DNA from: Tepidanaerobacter syntrophicus | GTDB taxonomy: Bacteria > Bacillota > Thermosediminibacteria > Thermosediminibacterales > Tepidanaerobacteraceae | Length of the DNA stretch: 64,000 nt | Direction of reading: 5' to 3' | Assembly: GCF_001485475.2 (NCBI RefSeq) | Contig: NZ_DF977000.1 | Coordinates: 310,001 to 374,000 of the forward strand | Part shown: positions 34,373 to 42,817 of the stretch, piece after piece | Position numbering within the stretch: the stretch's first letter is position 1 | Layout: each line of letters opens with the position of its first letter | Made by a program: the position numbers and the translations under genes | The notes under the pieces: generated by a model | Seen by the model: only the letters and a program-made list of their open reading frames with translations | Databases searched by the model: none | Told to the model about the DNA's origin: nothing

Positions 34373-35194
34373 ATGAAACTTGCAACTCAGGATAAACCAT
34401 TTTACTCCAGCGAAATTGAACAAAAACTTTTGGAGATAAGAGATATGGGCTTTGATGCCTTTGAAATTGATGGCGCATATCTTATTGAAAAGTTTGATAA
34501 AGTAGAGGCAGCAGTGAGAAATACTAGTGTCGATATTTCTAGTGTATGCGGAGGATATAGGGGTTGGATAGGGGACTTCAATGAAGAAAGACGCATGCAG
34601 GCAATATCTGACATCGAAAATATACTTAAGCGCGCAGGTTCAATAGGGGCTAAAGGCATAGTAGTCCCGGCTGCATGGGGAATGTTTTCATTAAGGTTAC
34701 CTCCTATGGTACCTCCAAGGAGCCCGGAAGAGGACAGATATGTTCTCTTGGACTCGCTAAAAAGGCTTGATAATATAGCAGGTTCTACAGGCACAGCTAT
34801 TTTTCTTGAGCCTTTGAACAGGTACGAAGATCATATGATAAATACCTTGGAGACAGCAAAACAATTAATTTGCGACGGTGGGTTCAAAAATGTAAAAATA
34901 ACCGCAGATTTTTTCCATATGAACATTGAAGAAAAGAATATTGCAGAAAGTATTTTAAAATATAAGGAATTTATAGGACATGTCCATATTGCAGACAGTC
35001 ACAGGTATCAACCTGGGGACGGGCACCTTGATTTCGTCGAGGGTTTCAGAGCGCTGCTTGATATAGACTATAAAGGATACATGGCTTTTGAATGCAGGGT
35101 TTTAGGCGAAAATCCTGCCGAGGAATATAAGAAATCTGTTGAATATATAAAAGAATGTATCGCAAGGGCAAGGTGGAGTAAATGCAAAAACTAA
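34373..35194 (+). CDS. ycjR: YcjR-like 3-keto-guloside C4 epimerase
   Basis: A 273-residue TIM-barrel protein of the xylose isomerase-like epimerase superfamily, very like E. coli YcjR: FEIDGAYLIE, CGGYRGWIGDFNEERRMQAI, GIVVPAAWGMFSLRLPPMVPPRS, LEPLNRYEDHMINTL, DFFHMNIEE and GHVHIADSHRYQPGDGHLDF. Glu, Asp, His and Glu in the last segments bind the metal. In E. coli it epimerises C4 of 3-keto-gulosides to 3-keto-glucosides. It lies nine bases after ycjQ and overlaps ycjS by 13. Confidence 0.88.
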   Translation: MKLATQDKPFYSSEIEQKLLEIRDMGFDAFEIDGAYLIEKFDKVEAAVRNTSVDISSVCGGYRGWIGDFNEERRMQAISDIENILKRAGSIGAKGIVVPAAWGMFSLRLPPMVPPRSPEEDRYVLLDSLKRLDNIAGSTGTAIFLEPLNRYEDHMINTLETAKQLICDGGFKNVKITADFFHMNIEEKNIAESILKYKEFIGHVHIADSHRYQPGDGHLDFVEGFRALLDIDYKGYMAFECRVLGENPAEEYKKSVEYIKECIARARWSKCKN

Positions 35195-36222
35195 GAGTCG
35201 GTATTATAGGTGCAGGCCAGATCGTAGAAACAGCACATATCCCTGCCTATATAAAACACAGAGATATAGTCGAGCTGACAGCTATTTGTGATATAAACGA
35301 AGAAAAAGCAAGGCATATGGCAGACAAATACGGTATAGCAGCTTATTATAAAGATTACCAAGATATGCTAAAAGAATGTAAGCTTGATGCAGTAAGCGTA
35401 TGTGTTATAAATCGGTTTCATGCTCAGGCTGCCGTAGATGCATTGAATGCAGGATGCCATGTATTGTGCGAAAAACCTCCTGCTATGAATTATGAAGAAG
35501 CCTTAGCCATGTATGAAGCTTCAAAGAAAAATAAAAAAATACTTACATTCAACTTTCATTTTAGACATGCTCAGGAAATTAAAATTTTAAAAGAATTGAT
35601 AGACAAGGGAATGTTCGGCAACATATATGCAGCTAGGGTTCAGGCTTTGCGGAGAAGAGGTATTCCTGGGTGGGGGAACTTTATTAACAAAGAAGTTCAA
35701 GGCGGTGGTCCGCTTATAGACATAGGAATACATATGCTAGATGCAGCCCTGTATCTGATGGGTTTTCCTGAGCCTGATTATGTGGCCGCAGGAGCCCATC
35801 AGAGAATTGGAAACCGGTCCGGCGTAGGGCTTATGGGTTCCTGGGACCCTGCTAAGTTTACTGTAGAGGATTCATTATTCGGCTTTATACGTTTTAAAAA
35901 TGGCGCCACATTAAATCTTGAAACATCTTTTGCCCTAAACATGAAAGAAGAATCTATTATGAATGTGCATATTTTTGGTGAAAAAGCAGGAGCATCGGCT
36001 TTTCCTCTGGAGGTATTTTCTGAAACAGATACTGCATTAACAAATATGGAATTTCCTTATCTGCAAGAAATAGATAAACGCTATGAGAGTATTGCAGATT
36101 TCATAAATAGTTGTGTTTACGGTAAAAAGCCGTTGTACAAAGCGGAAGAAAGCCTTATTATCCAAAAAATCATCGACATCATGTACAAATCCTCTGAAAC
36201 AAGCCAGCCATTAAAATGGTGA
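35182..36222 (+). CDS. ycjS: YcjS-like 3-keto-glucoside dehydrogenase
   Basis: A 346-residue Gfo/Idh/MocA protein. Segments that match E. coli YcjS are VGIIGAGQIVETAHIPAY, CHVLCEKPPAMNYEEA (catalytic Lys), ALRRRGIPGWGNFINKEVQGGGPLIDIGIHMLDAALYLMGFP and TVEDSLFGFIRFKNG. In E. coli it reduces 3-keto-glucosides to glucosides with NADH. Together with YcjQ and YcjR it would convert gulosides to glucosides. ATG 35182 lies inside the end of ycjR. Confidence 0.88.
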   Translation: MQKLRVGIIGAGQIVETAHIPAYIKHRDIVELTAICDINEEKARHMADKYGIAAYYKDYQDMLKECKLDAVSVCVINRFHAQAAVDALNAGCHVLCEKPPAMNYEEALAMYEASKKNKKILTFNFHFRHAQEIKILKELIDKGMFGNIYAARVQALRRRGIPGWGNFINKEVQGGGPLIDIGIHMLDAALYLMGFPEPDYVAAGAHQRIGNRSGVGLMGSWDPAKFTVEDSLFGFIRFKNGATLNLETSFALNMKEESIMNVHIFGEKAGASAFPLEVFSETDTALTNMEFPYLQEIDKRYESIADFINSCVYGKKPLYKAEESLIIQKIIDIMYKSSETSQPLKW

Positions 36223-36278
36223 TATCAAAAGTTTCTTTTAGAATTAAAATATAGAACTAACAAGGAGAAAATGTAGCG

Positions 36279-38639
36279 ATGCTGCTATATGATTGCGGAA
36301 ATAAGGAATATAAAAATTGGATCATATGTGAAACTTCTTTTGATGCACAGCTACTGGGAAAATGCGAATCAATCATGGCTTTAGGAAATGGTTACATGGG
36401 TCTTAGATCGTCAATGGAAGAAAATTATACAAAGCAAACTCGAGGCCTCTTTATAGCTGGAACCTTTAATAAGTTTGACTGTTATGAACCCTCAGAACTA
36501 CCTAATGCCGCAGACGTAGTCGAACTAGAAATTGTGCTTAACAATGAAGTTTTTTCTCTTGAGAAAGGGGTTATATATTCATACCAAAGGAGTTTAAATT
36601 TAAAGACAGGCGAGTTGGCGCGCCATATAATCTGGGAAAGTCCGAGCAAAGATAAGTATAAACTTTGCTTTAAACGATTTGTTTCACTGGATAATTTACA
36701 TCTGATTGGCATGAAAGTTTATATTACACCCTTGACTGGCGAATCTTGCATCCGGGTCACTTCGGGTATAAATGGCCAAATGACTAATTCAGGAGTGCAG
36801 CATTTCCACGAAGGCGAAAAGCGAATATATGACCAAAATATAATGGAATTTATTCAGACTACTTGCCAATCAAAAATTGATTTTATATTTCATTCTGGTC
36901 ATACATGGAAAATAGACAGCGACAAGCAAATTCCAACTCCAAGAATGATTATAAGCCGCCGCAAATTAGAAATGATGTATGACTTTATGATTCCCAAAGG
37001 GAAAACTTTAATAATGGAAAAAATATGTACAGTTCATACCAGTCTAGACAAATCTTATTGCTATAAAGAATATAGTTTGCAAGACTTACGTGATAAGACT
37101 TTAACTGAATTTATAGAGCTGAATCGTAAAGGATATGATTTATTATTTAATGAAAGTGCTAAAAAGTGGAAAAGGTATTGGAAAGAAGTAGATATAAAAA
37201 TCGAAAGCAAAGATTCCTTTGACCAGTTGACAGTTCGATTTGCTCAATATCATCTATTGATTATGACACCTGCTCATGACTCGAGATTTGGAATAGGTGC
37301 AAAAGGCTTAACAGGCGAAGGCTATAAAGGTCACACATTTTGGGATTCGGAGATTTTTATTCTTCCATATTTTACTTTTACAAACCCGCAAATTGCGCGA
37401 AAACTGTTGGAATACCGCTATCATACTCTAAATGGCGCACGAAAAAAAGCTATAAAAAACGGATTTGAAGGCGCTATGTATCCTTGGGAATCAGCTTTTA
37501 CCGGTGATGAAGAAACGCCTGAATGGGGCGCCGTAAACATACTAACGGGAGAAGCGACAAGGATATTATCAGGATTGAAGGAACAGCACATAACCTGTGA
37601 CATTGCTTATGCCTTATGGCAATATTACAAAGCTACACAAGACATAGACTTTATGAAGAAATACGGCAGTGAAATATTATTTGAAACAGCTTCGTTTTGG
37701 GCAAAGCGCGTTGAGTGGGATGAGGAGAAAAAATCTTACTGTATAAATGATGTAATAGGACCTGATGAATACAAAGAACAGGTAAATAATAATGCTTTTA
37801 CTAACTATATGGCCCATTGGAATATACAAACAGCTATTAACCATTATAGAGAATGCAAAGAAAAGATGCCTCAAACCTTCAAGAGATTAAATAAGAAATT
37901 AGATTTGGAACGTCGATTTAAACTTTGGAATGAAGTAGTTGACAAGATATACTTACCTCAACCTAGAAAAACCGATAAGGTGATTCCTCAGGATGATACC
38001 TATCTATCTAAACCCTTGATTGACATAACGAAATATAAAAATGCTTCTGCCATGCAAACGATTTTGCAAGATTATAGTCGGGAACAGGTCAACAACATGC
38101 AAGTTTCAAAACAAGCAGATGTGGTTATGCTATTGTATTTGCTAAAGGATAAATTTTCAAAAGATGTAAAAGAAGCAAACTGGCAGTATTATGAGCCGAA
38201 AACCCTTCATGATTCTTCCTTAAGTTTGTCTGTACATTGCATAGTAGCTTGCGATATTAATGACAAAAATACTGCATATGACTTTTTTAAAAAAGCAGCT
38301 CAAATTGACCTTGGCCCGAATATGAAATCTTCAGATTTAGGGATACATGCTGCTTCCCTTGGAGGGATATGGAAAGCTATTGTTTTCGGTTTTGCAGGAA
38401 TCAGCATCGAAGATGATAAATTACACATAAACCCTAAAATCCCACCATTGTGGCTTAAACTGAAGTTGCCATTAAAGTTTCAAGGCTACAACATGGAAAT
38501 TGAAATTACACGTGATTGTGTTCAAATAAAAAATAAAACAAAAACCGATTATCCATTAGAAATTTTTATAGGGAATGATAAATATTTGCTCAAAGAGAAG
38601 TTAAGAGTGGATTTACAAGGGGTTAGCCCGCAAAAATAG
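36279..38639 (+). CDS. ycjT: GH65 disaccharide phosphorylase, kojibiose phosphorylase-like (YcjT)
   Basis: A 786-residue GH65 inverting phosphorylase. It has an N-terminal beta-sandwich (ALGNGYMGLRSSMEENYTKQTRG) and an (alpha/alpha)6 barrel from about 300 with MTPAHDSRFGIGAKGLTGEGYKGHTFWDSEIF and the general acid Glu497 in VIGPDEYKEQVNNNAF. The phosphate side contains VSKQADVVMLLY and DSSLSLSVH. The sequence tracks E. coli YcjT, a kojibiose phosphorylase that yields beta-glucose 1-phosphate and glucose. Trehalose or nigerose specificity cannot be excluded without assay. The product feeds the phosphoglucomutase at 40446. Confidence 0.9.
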   Translation: MLLYDCGNKEYKNWIICETSFDAQLLGKCESIMALGNGYMGLRSSMEENYTKQTRGLFIAGTFNKFDCYEPSELPNAADVVELEIVLNNEVFSLEKGVIYSYQRSLNLKTGELARHIIWESPSKDKYKLCFKRFVSLDNLHLIGMKVYITPLTGESCIRVTSGINGQMTNSGVQHFHEGEKRIYDQNIMEFIQTTCQSKIDFIFHSGHTWKIDSDKQIPTPRMIISRRKLEMMYDFMIPKGKTLIMEKICTVHTSLDKSYCYKEYSLQDLRDKTLTEFIELNRKGYDLLFNESAKKWKRYWKEVDIKIESKDSFDQLTVRFAQYHLLIMTPAHDSRFGIGAKGLTGEGYKGHTFWDSEIFILPYFTFTNPQIARKLLEYRYHTLNGARKKAIKNGFEGAMYPWESAFTGDEETPEWGAVNILTGEATRILSGLKEQHITCDIAYALWQYYKATQDIDFMKKYGSEILFETASFWAKRVEWDEEKKSYCINDVIGPDEYKEQVNNNAFTNYMAHWNIQTAINHYRECKEKMPQTFKRLNKKLDLERRFKLWNEVVDKIYLPQPRKTDKVIPQDDTYLSKPLIDITKYKNASAMQTILQDYSREQVNNMQVSKQADVVMLLYLLKDKFSKDVKEANWQYYEPKTLHDSSLSLSVHCIVACDINDKNTAYDFFKKAAQIDLGPNMKSSDLGIHAASLGGIWKAIVFGFAGISIEDDKLHINPKIPPLWLKLKLPLKFQGYNMEIEITRDCVQIKNKTKTDYPLEIFIGNDKYLLKEKLRVDLQGVSPQK

Positions 38640-38732
38640 GGTTAGTAATCTTGCTTCATGGTTGAAATTAAAAGCTAAATGGCATTTCCTTTTTAGCAAA
38701 AATGCATTATGTATCCATATTGGAGGTTGACG

Positions 38733-40427
38733 ATGGTAATACAAGAAGAAATCAATTGGGAAAAAAGCATTTTTAAAAAATTAGAATTTTTATATGGAAC
38801 TCAAAGTAATTTAATCCTTGAAGATATCAAAGCATTGGTTAAAAAATACAAGCATAAAAAAAAGCCTTCTAAATCTTGGGTAGATGAAAATGATATAATT
38901 TTAATTACGTATGCGGATTCCATATATGAAAACGGACAGCTGCCTCTAAAAACTTTAAAGGAGTTTTTGGTTACTTATGTTAAAGATTCCATAAGCGCTG
39001 TACATATTTTGCCATTTTATCCTTACTCATCTGATGACGGGTTTTCTATCATTGATTATCGTCAAGTCAATCCAAAGCTGGGAGATTGGTGGGACATAAA
39101 GGCCATAGGCGAGAACTATGATTTAATGTTTGATGCGGTCATAAATCACGTATCAAAAAGCAGTGAGTGGTTCCAAAATTTTTTGGCAGGACATGAAAAG
39201 TACAACGATTACTTTATTGAAGCCGATCCTAACGGGGATTATAGCAAGGTGTCTCGGCCTCGTGCTTTGCCACTTCTTACACCATTTGAAACGGTGAACG
39301 GAAAAAAATATTTATGGACTACCTTCAGTGAAGATCAAATCGATCTTAATTACAAAAACCCGGCAGTGCTATTAGAGATTCTTGAAATTTTAGCGATGTA
39401 TGCTGCTAATGGCGCTCGCTATATTCGACTTGACGCCATAGGGTTTTTATGGAAGAAAAAAGGTACTACTTGTCTGAATCTGGACGAAACCCATATGGTG
39501 GTAAAAATAATTCGCGAAGTACTAGACAAAGTAGCACCAGGTACGATTTTAATTGCTGAAGCCAATGTTCCACACAAGGAAAATATAAGTTATTTTGGGG
39601 ATGGATATGATGAAGCACATATGGTATATCAGTTTGCTCTTCCACCCCTGACCTTATTTTCTTTTTATACCGGTAACGCTCAAAAGCTGCTTCAATGGGT
39701 TGATAATTTAAAACAGACCTCAGAAATGACAACATACTTAAATTTTCTTGCATCTCATGATGGCATTGGCATGCGTCCAACAGAAGGGATTCTAGAAGAA
39801 GAAGAAAGAGACCTGATGTTAAAAACCACTATTAAACATGGCGGGCTGATTTCATATAAAGACAACGGAAATGGGACAAAATGCCCCTACGAATTAAATA
39901 TAAATTATTTAGATGCTCTAACTGATAGCAAGGAAGATGATACAACCCGTGTTAATAGATTTTTAGCCGCTCATGGAATTCTATTGTCCCTTGTCGGAGT
40001 GCCGGGTATTTATATTCATAGCTTACTTGGTTCAAGAAACTATTATAAAGGTGTCCAAGAATCAGGGATTTATCGCAGAATTAATCGTGAAAAGCTAGAA
40101 AAAAATATCCTATTTGCTGAATTAGAAACAAACACGATTCGCAGAAATATTTTCTATGGGTTATCCCGATTAATTAGCATAAGAAAAAAACAAAGCGCCT
40201 TTAGTCCAAGAGCAACTCAGAATGCTTTATTCCTAGATAGTCGTGTATTTTCTGTTTTAAGAACTAATGAAGATACAGGGGATCAAATTTTGGCCATGAT
40301 AAACGTTTGCGGCGAGACAGTGCTGATTAATACAGCTTATTCAGGATATGAGCTGATAAGTAACAGGCGATTGGAAAATCAATTTGTTTTACAACCTTAC
40401 CAAATTATGTGGGTGAAAATCAGCTAA
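38733..40427 (+). CDS. ycjM: GH13 sugar phosphorylase, glucosylglycerate/sucrose phosphorylase type (YcjM)
   Basis: A 564-residue GH13 subfamily 18-like protein. The catalytic set is Asp234 (YIRLDAIGFLWKK), Glu276 (LIAEANVPHKEN) and Asp343 (FLASHDGIGMRPTEG). Residues near HILPFYPYSSDDGFSIIDY form the first conserved region. E. coli YcjM of the same subfamily phosphorolyses glucosylglycerate; sucrose phosphorylases belong to the same subfamily. ATG 38733 is taken because GGAGGTTGA lies seven bases upstream; an earlier ATG at 38709 has no site. It releases alpha-glucose 1-phosphate. Confidence 0.88.
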   Translation: MVIQEEINWEKSIFKKLEFLYGTQSNLILEDIKALVKKYKHKKKPSKSWVDENDIILITYADSIYENGQLPLKTLKEFLVTYVKDSISAVHILPFYPYSSDDGFSIIDYRQVNPKLGDWWDIKAIGENYDLMFDAVINHVSKSSEWFQNFLAGHEKYNDYFIEADPNGDYSKVSRPRALPLLTPFETVNGKKYLWTTFSEDQIDLNYKNPAVLLEILEILAMYAANGARYIRLDAIGFLWKKKGTTCLNLDETHMVVKIIREVLDKVAPGTILIAEANVPHKENISYFGDGYDEAHMVYQFALPPLTLFSFYTGNAQKLLQWVDNLKQTSEMTTYLNFLASHDGIGMRPTEGILEEEERDLMLKTTIKHGGLISYKDNGNGTKCPYELNINYLDALTDSKEDDTTRVNRFLAAHGILLSLVGVPGIYIHSLLGSRNYYKGVQESGIYRRINREKLEKNILFAELETNTIRRNIFYGLSRLISIRKKQSAFSPRATQNALFLDSRVFSVLRTNEDTGDQILAMINVCGETVLINTAYSGYELISNRRLENQFVLQPYQIMWVKIS

Positions 40428-40445
40428 TTTATTGAGGTGATATTC

Positions 40446-41099
40446 TTGCGGTATGAGGCAGTTATCTTTGACCTGGATGGAGTTATTGCTGATACAGCAA
40501 AATTTCATTATGAAGCTTGGAAGAAAATAGCTGAAGAATTAGGAATTTATTTCGATGAAAAAATCAATGAAAGTCTTAAGGGAGTTAGCCGAATGGAAAG
40601 TCTAGAAATCCTTTTGAAGCAAAGCGAAAAAGAATACTCCCAGGAACAAAAAAACTATTTTGCGTCAAAAAAGAATGATTACTTTAAAAGCATGATACAA
40701 AAAATAACACCCGGCGATATATTGCCCGGCAGTATAGAATTAATAAAGATATTGAAAAGATATAACGTAAAGTTAGCCGTAGCATCGGCTAGCCGCAACG
40801 CAAACACAGTTTTAGAAAACTTGGGCATAAAGAGCGAATTCGATTATATTGTAGATGCTGCAAAAATAGTAAATGTAAAACCTGATCCGGAAATATTTCT
40901 TGCGGCTGCAGAAAATTTAGGAGTAGAACCGAAAAAGTGTGTTGGTATAGAAGATTCAGTGGCTGGAATTGAAGCAATTAAAAGAGCGGGAATGTTTGCT
41001 ATAGGCATAGGAGATCCGACAATATTAAAAAAAGCCGATATGGTATTAGAAGATCTAAGATACACACAAAAAATTGTAAAATTAGTTATCGGGGAATGA
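40446..41099 (+). CDS. ycjU: Beta-phosphoglucomutase (YcjU-like)
   Basis: A 217-residue HAD-superfamily phosphomutase: nucleophile Asp9 and acid/base Asp11 in VIFDLDGVIADTAKFHYEAW, KGVSRMESLE substrate loop, ASASRNANTVLENLG, and GIEDSVAGIEAIKRAGM. It converts beta-glucose 1-phosphate to glucose 6-phosphate, draining the product of the GH65 phosphorylase. TTG 40446 is preferred because GAGGTGA lies just before it; GTG 40437 overlaps that site. Last gene of the operon. Confidence 0.92.
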   Translation: MRYEAVIFDLDGVIADTAKFHYEAWKKIAEELGIYFDEKINESLKGVSRMESLEILLKQSEKEYSQEQKNYFASKKNDYFKSMIQKITPGDILPGSIELIKILKRYNVKLAVASASRNANTVLENLGIKSEFDYIVDAAKIVNVKPDPEIFLAAAENLGVEPKKCVGIEDSVAGIEAIKRAGMFAIGIGDPTILKKADMVLEDLRYTQKIVKLVIGE

Positions 41100-41124
41100 A
41101 TTATAAGGATGATTTTAGAATAAC

Positions 41125-41153
41125 AATAAGACTATATAATCACCGTCTTTATT
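41125..41153 (+). terminator. Weak terminator of the ycj-like operon
   Basis: AATAAGAC (41125-41132) can pair with GTCTTTATT (41145-41153). The stem is AT-rich and the loop is 12 bases, so efficiency would be low. Confidence 0.35.
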
Positions 41154-41265
41154 ATATCATATCGAGTAACTATGAATAGCTAGTAAAATCCCGAAATACT
41201 TAAAAAAGGCCGGATTCTAAGAAATGTATAGAATTGCAGCCAAATAAGCAGGAGATATTTCATAT

Positions 41266-41320
41266 ATTGTCAACCATAATATAAATTAAAGTTGACAATT
41301 ACCCCTCCCTTTGCTATTAT
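41266..41320 (+). promoter_or_regulatory. bioY promoter with BirA box
   Basis: ATTGTCAAC (41266-41274) and GTTGACAAT (41291-41299) form the inverted repeat with a 16-base spacer typical of Firmicute BirA operators. TTGACA (41292-41297) and TATTAT (41315-41320) are 17 bases apart, so the right half-site is the -35 element. Confidence 0.85.
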
Positions 41321-41352
41321 AAGAGAAAATATTATGGGAAGGGGTAATTTTT

Positions 41353-41919
41353 ATGAACATAAAGACTAGGGATATGGCTTTAATAGCTTTATTTGCCGCA
41401 CTTACGGCAATCGGGGCATTTATCAAAATACCTACCCCCCTTGTCCCTTTTACGCTGCAATATTTGTTTTGTGCTTATTCGGGCATTCTACTGGGCGCAA
41501 AGCGGGGTCTTTACTCACAACTTTTATATTTAAGCGTTGGCTTAATGGGTTTCCCGGTTTTTACTCAGGGAGGCGGCCCTATGTATATTTTCCAACCAAC
41601 ATTTGGCTACATAATAGGTTTTTCACTTTGCGCATATATTATAGGCAAACTTACGGAAAGATTGGATAAAATCACACTGACCAGCCTACTAGGCCCCATT
41701 TTGGCGGGTATGTCTATTGTGTACTCATGCGGTATTATTCACTTATATTTAATCATGAATTTCTATTTGGGCAAACCTATGTCATTTAAGGCAGCTGTAA
41801 TTGCAGGATTATTCCCATTTGTGTTTTCTGATTTGATTTACAGTGTAGCAATCGCCCTTACAGCTACGGCAATCGTGCCTTCACTCCGAAAATTAGGTTT
41901 AGCAGATGAACCTCGCTAA
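41353..41919 (+). CDS. bioY: Biotin ECF transporter S component BioY
   Basis: A 188-residue membrane protein with six helices, the substrate-binding part of an ECF biotin importer. Family features are the start MALIALFAALTAIGAFIKIPTPLVPFTLQ, GLMGFPVFTQGGGPMYIFQPTFGYIIGF and the basic C terminus. ATG 41353 follows GGAAGGGG. No ECF ATPase genes lie nearby, so it probably uses the shared ECF module. Repression by biotin-loaded BirA is expected from the upstream box. Confidence 0.95.
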   Translation: MNIKTRDMALIALFAALTAIGAFIKIPTPLVPFTLQYLFCAYSGILLGAKRGLYSQLLYLSVGLMGFPVFTQGGGPMYIFQPTFGYIIGFSLCAYIIGKLTERLDKITLTSLLGPILAGMSIVYSCGIIHLYLIMNFYLGKPMSFKAAVIAGLFPFVFSDLIYSVAIALTATAIVPSLRKLGLADEPR

Positions 41920-41941
41920 ATTTAAGATACCTCTTTTCTAT

Positions 41942-42817
41942 CTATTTTTGAAATAAGAAGGTCATATAGCTTGTAGTTTCTATTATGTCACTTCCAAGCA
42001 ATATGCCTGAGTTGGTGTGGCTTACCAGTGTAAAATCAGGGATGCCGGCGTTTTCCATGGCAAAAAATAATGTGGCTAAAGACGCGGGAGAGTCCAGATG
42101 GTCATTTCCCATTAAAAAAATACTGTCCCAATTGTTGTCGTTTAGAGCTTTTAAAGTTTCTTTATCCATTTTTGCCGCTTCATCAGCAGTCAGATAATGA
42201 GAAAAATCCACTGAAGCTACAATTGCTGCTCCGTTTTGAATCAAGGACAAAAGGTTTTCAGCCAGCTTCTTTGTCTCTTTTTTTGATACATCATAATGAC
42301 ATATAATAGGCAGCACCTTAGTATTTGGCAAGTAATATTTTATAAAAGGCATGAGGTTGCCCATGGAGTGCTCGCCATCAAATACATACTCATCTTCTTT
42401 TGCTATATTGTAAGATACTAAGTAATCTACAGCTTCTATGTCTGCTTCTACCGTCCCAAAAGGCGTCTGCCATCCCAGCCGACTTACTAAAATTTTTGGA
42501 CCCAGGTTTTTATGGTTAGGTCCCACCAAAATCAGCAAGTTGGGCGGTGCGTTTTGCATTTTGGAAAAGACATCGGCTATCATCCTGTGTGCCAGCAGAT
42601 GATGAGGCACTACAGCTCCCCGAATCTTTTTATTCGAAGGAATCGGCTTTTGAGAAGATTCAGGTTTAAAATATCTAGGATCGAAGAAATTATTAGGGTG
42701 AACCTTAGAGGAGGAGGAAAATTGAGGCAAAAATTTCTCCTCCTCTGTTTTATTTGAGGCGCCTCCAATTACAAACATAACACAAAGTATTACAAAAAAT
42801 ACAGCTCTCCTCTTCAT
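41942..42817 (-). CDS. Exported Memo-like (AmmeMemoRadiSam system B) protein
   Basis: A 291-residue protein with an N-terminal hydrophobic export or anchor segment (MKRRAVFFVILCVMFVIGGAS) and a Memo-family domain: GAVVPHHLLAHRM, ILVGPNHKNLG, WQTPFGTVEAD, EHSMGNLMPFIKYYLP, and ASVDFSHYLTADEA, ending in SGILLGSDIIET. Human MEMO1 and bacterial relatives bind metal through His residues in the PHH and PNH segments; the third ligand, a Cys, is not evident. It overlaps the alpha-2-macroglobulin gene by four bases, so the pair is co-translated. Function unknown. Confidence 0.85.
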   Translation of the reverse strand: MKRRAVFFVILCVMFVIGGASNKTEEEKFLPQFSSSSKVHPNNFFDPRYFKPESSQKPIPSNKKIRGAVVPHHLLAHRMIADVFSKMQNAPPNLLILVGPNHKNLGPKILVSRLGWQTPFGTVEADIEAVDYLVSYNIAKEDEYVFDGEHSMGNLMPFIKYYLPNTKVLPIICHYDVSKKETKKLAENLLSLIQNGAAIVASVDFSHYLTADEAAKMDKETLKALNDNNWDSIFLMGNDHLDSPASLATLFFAMENAGIPDFTLVSHTNSGILLGSDIIETTSYMTFLFQK

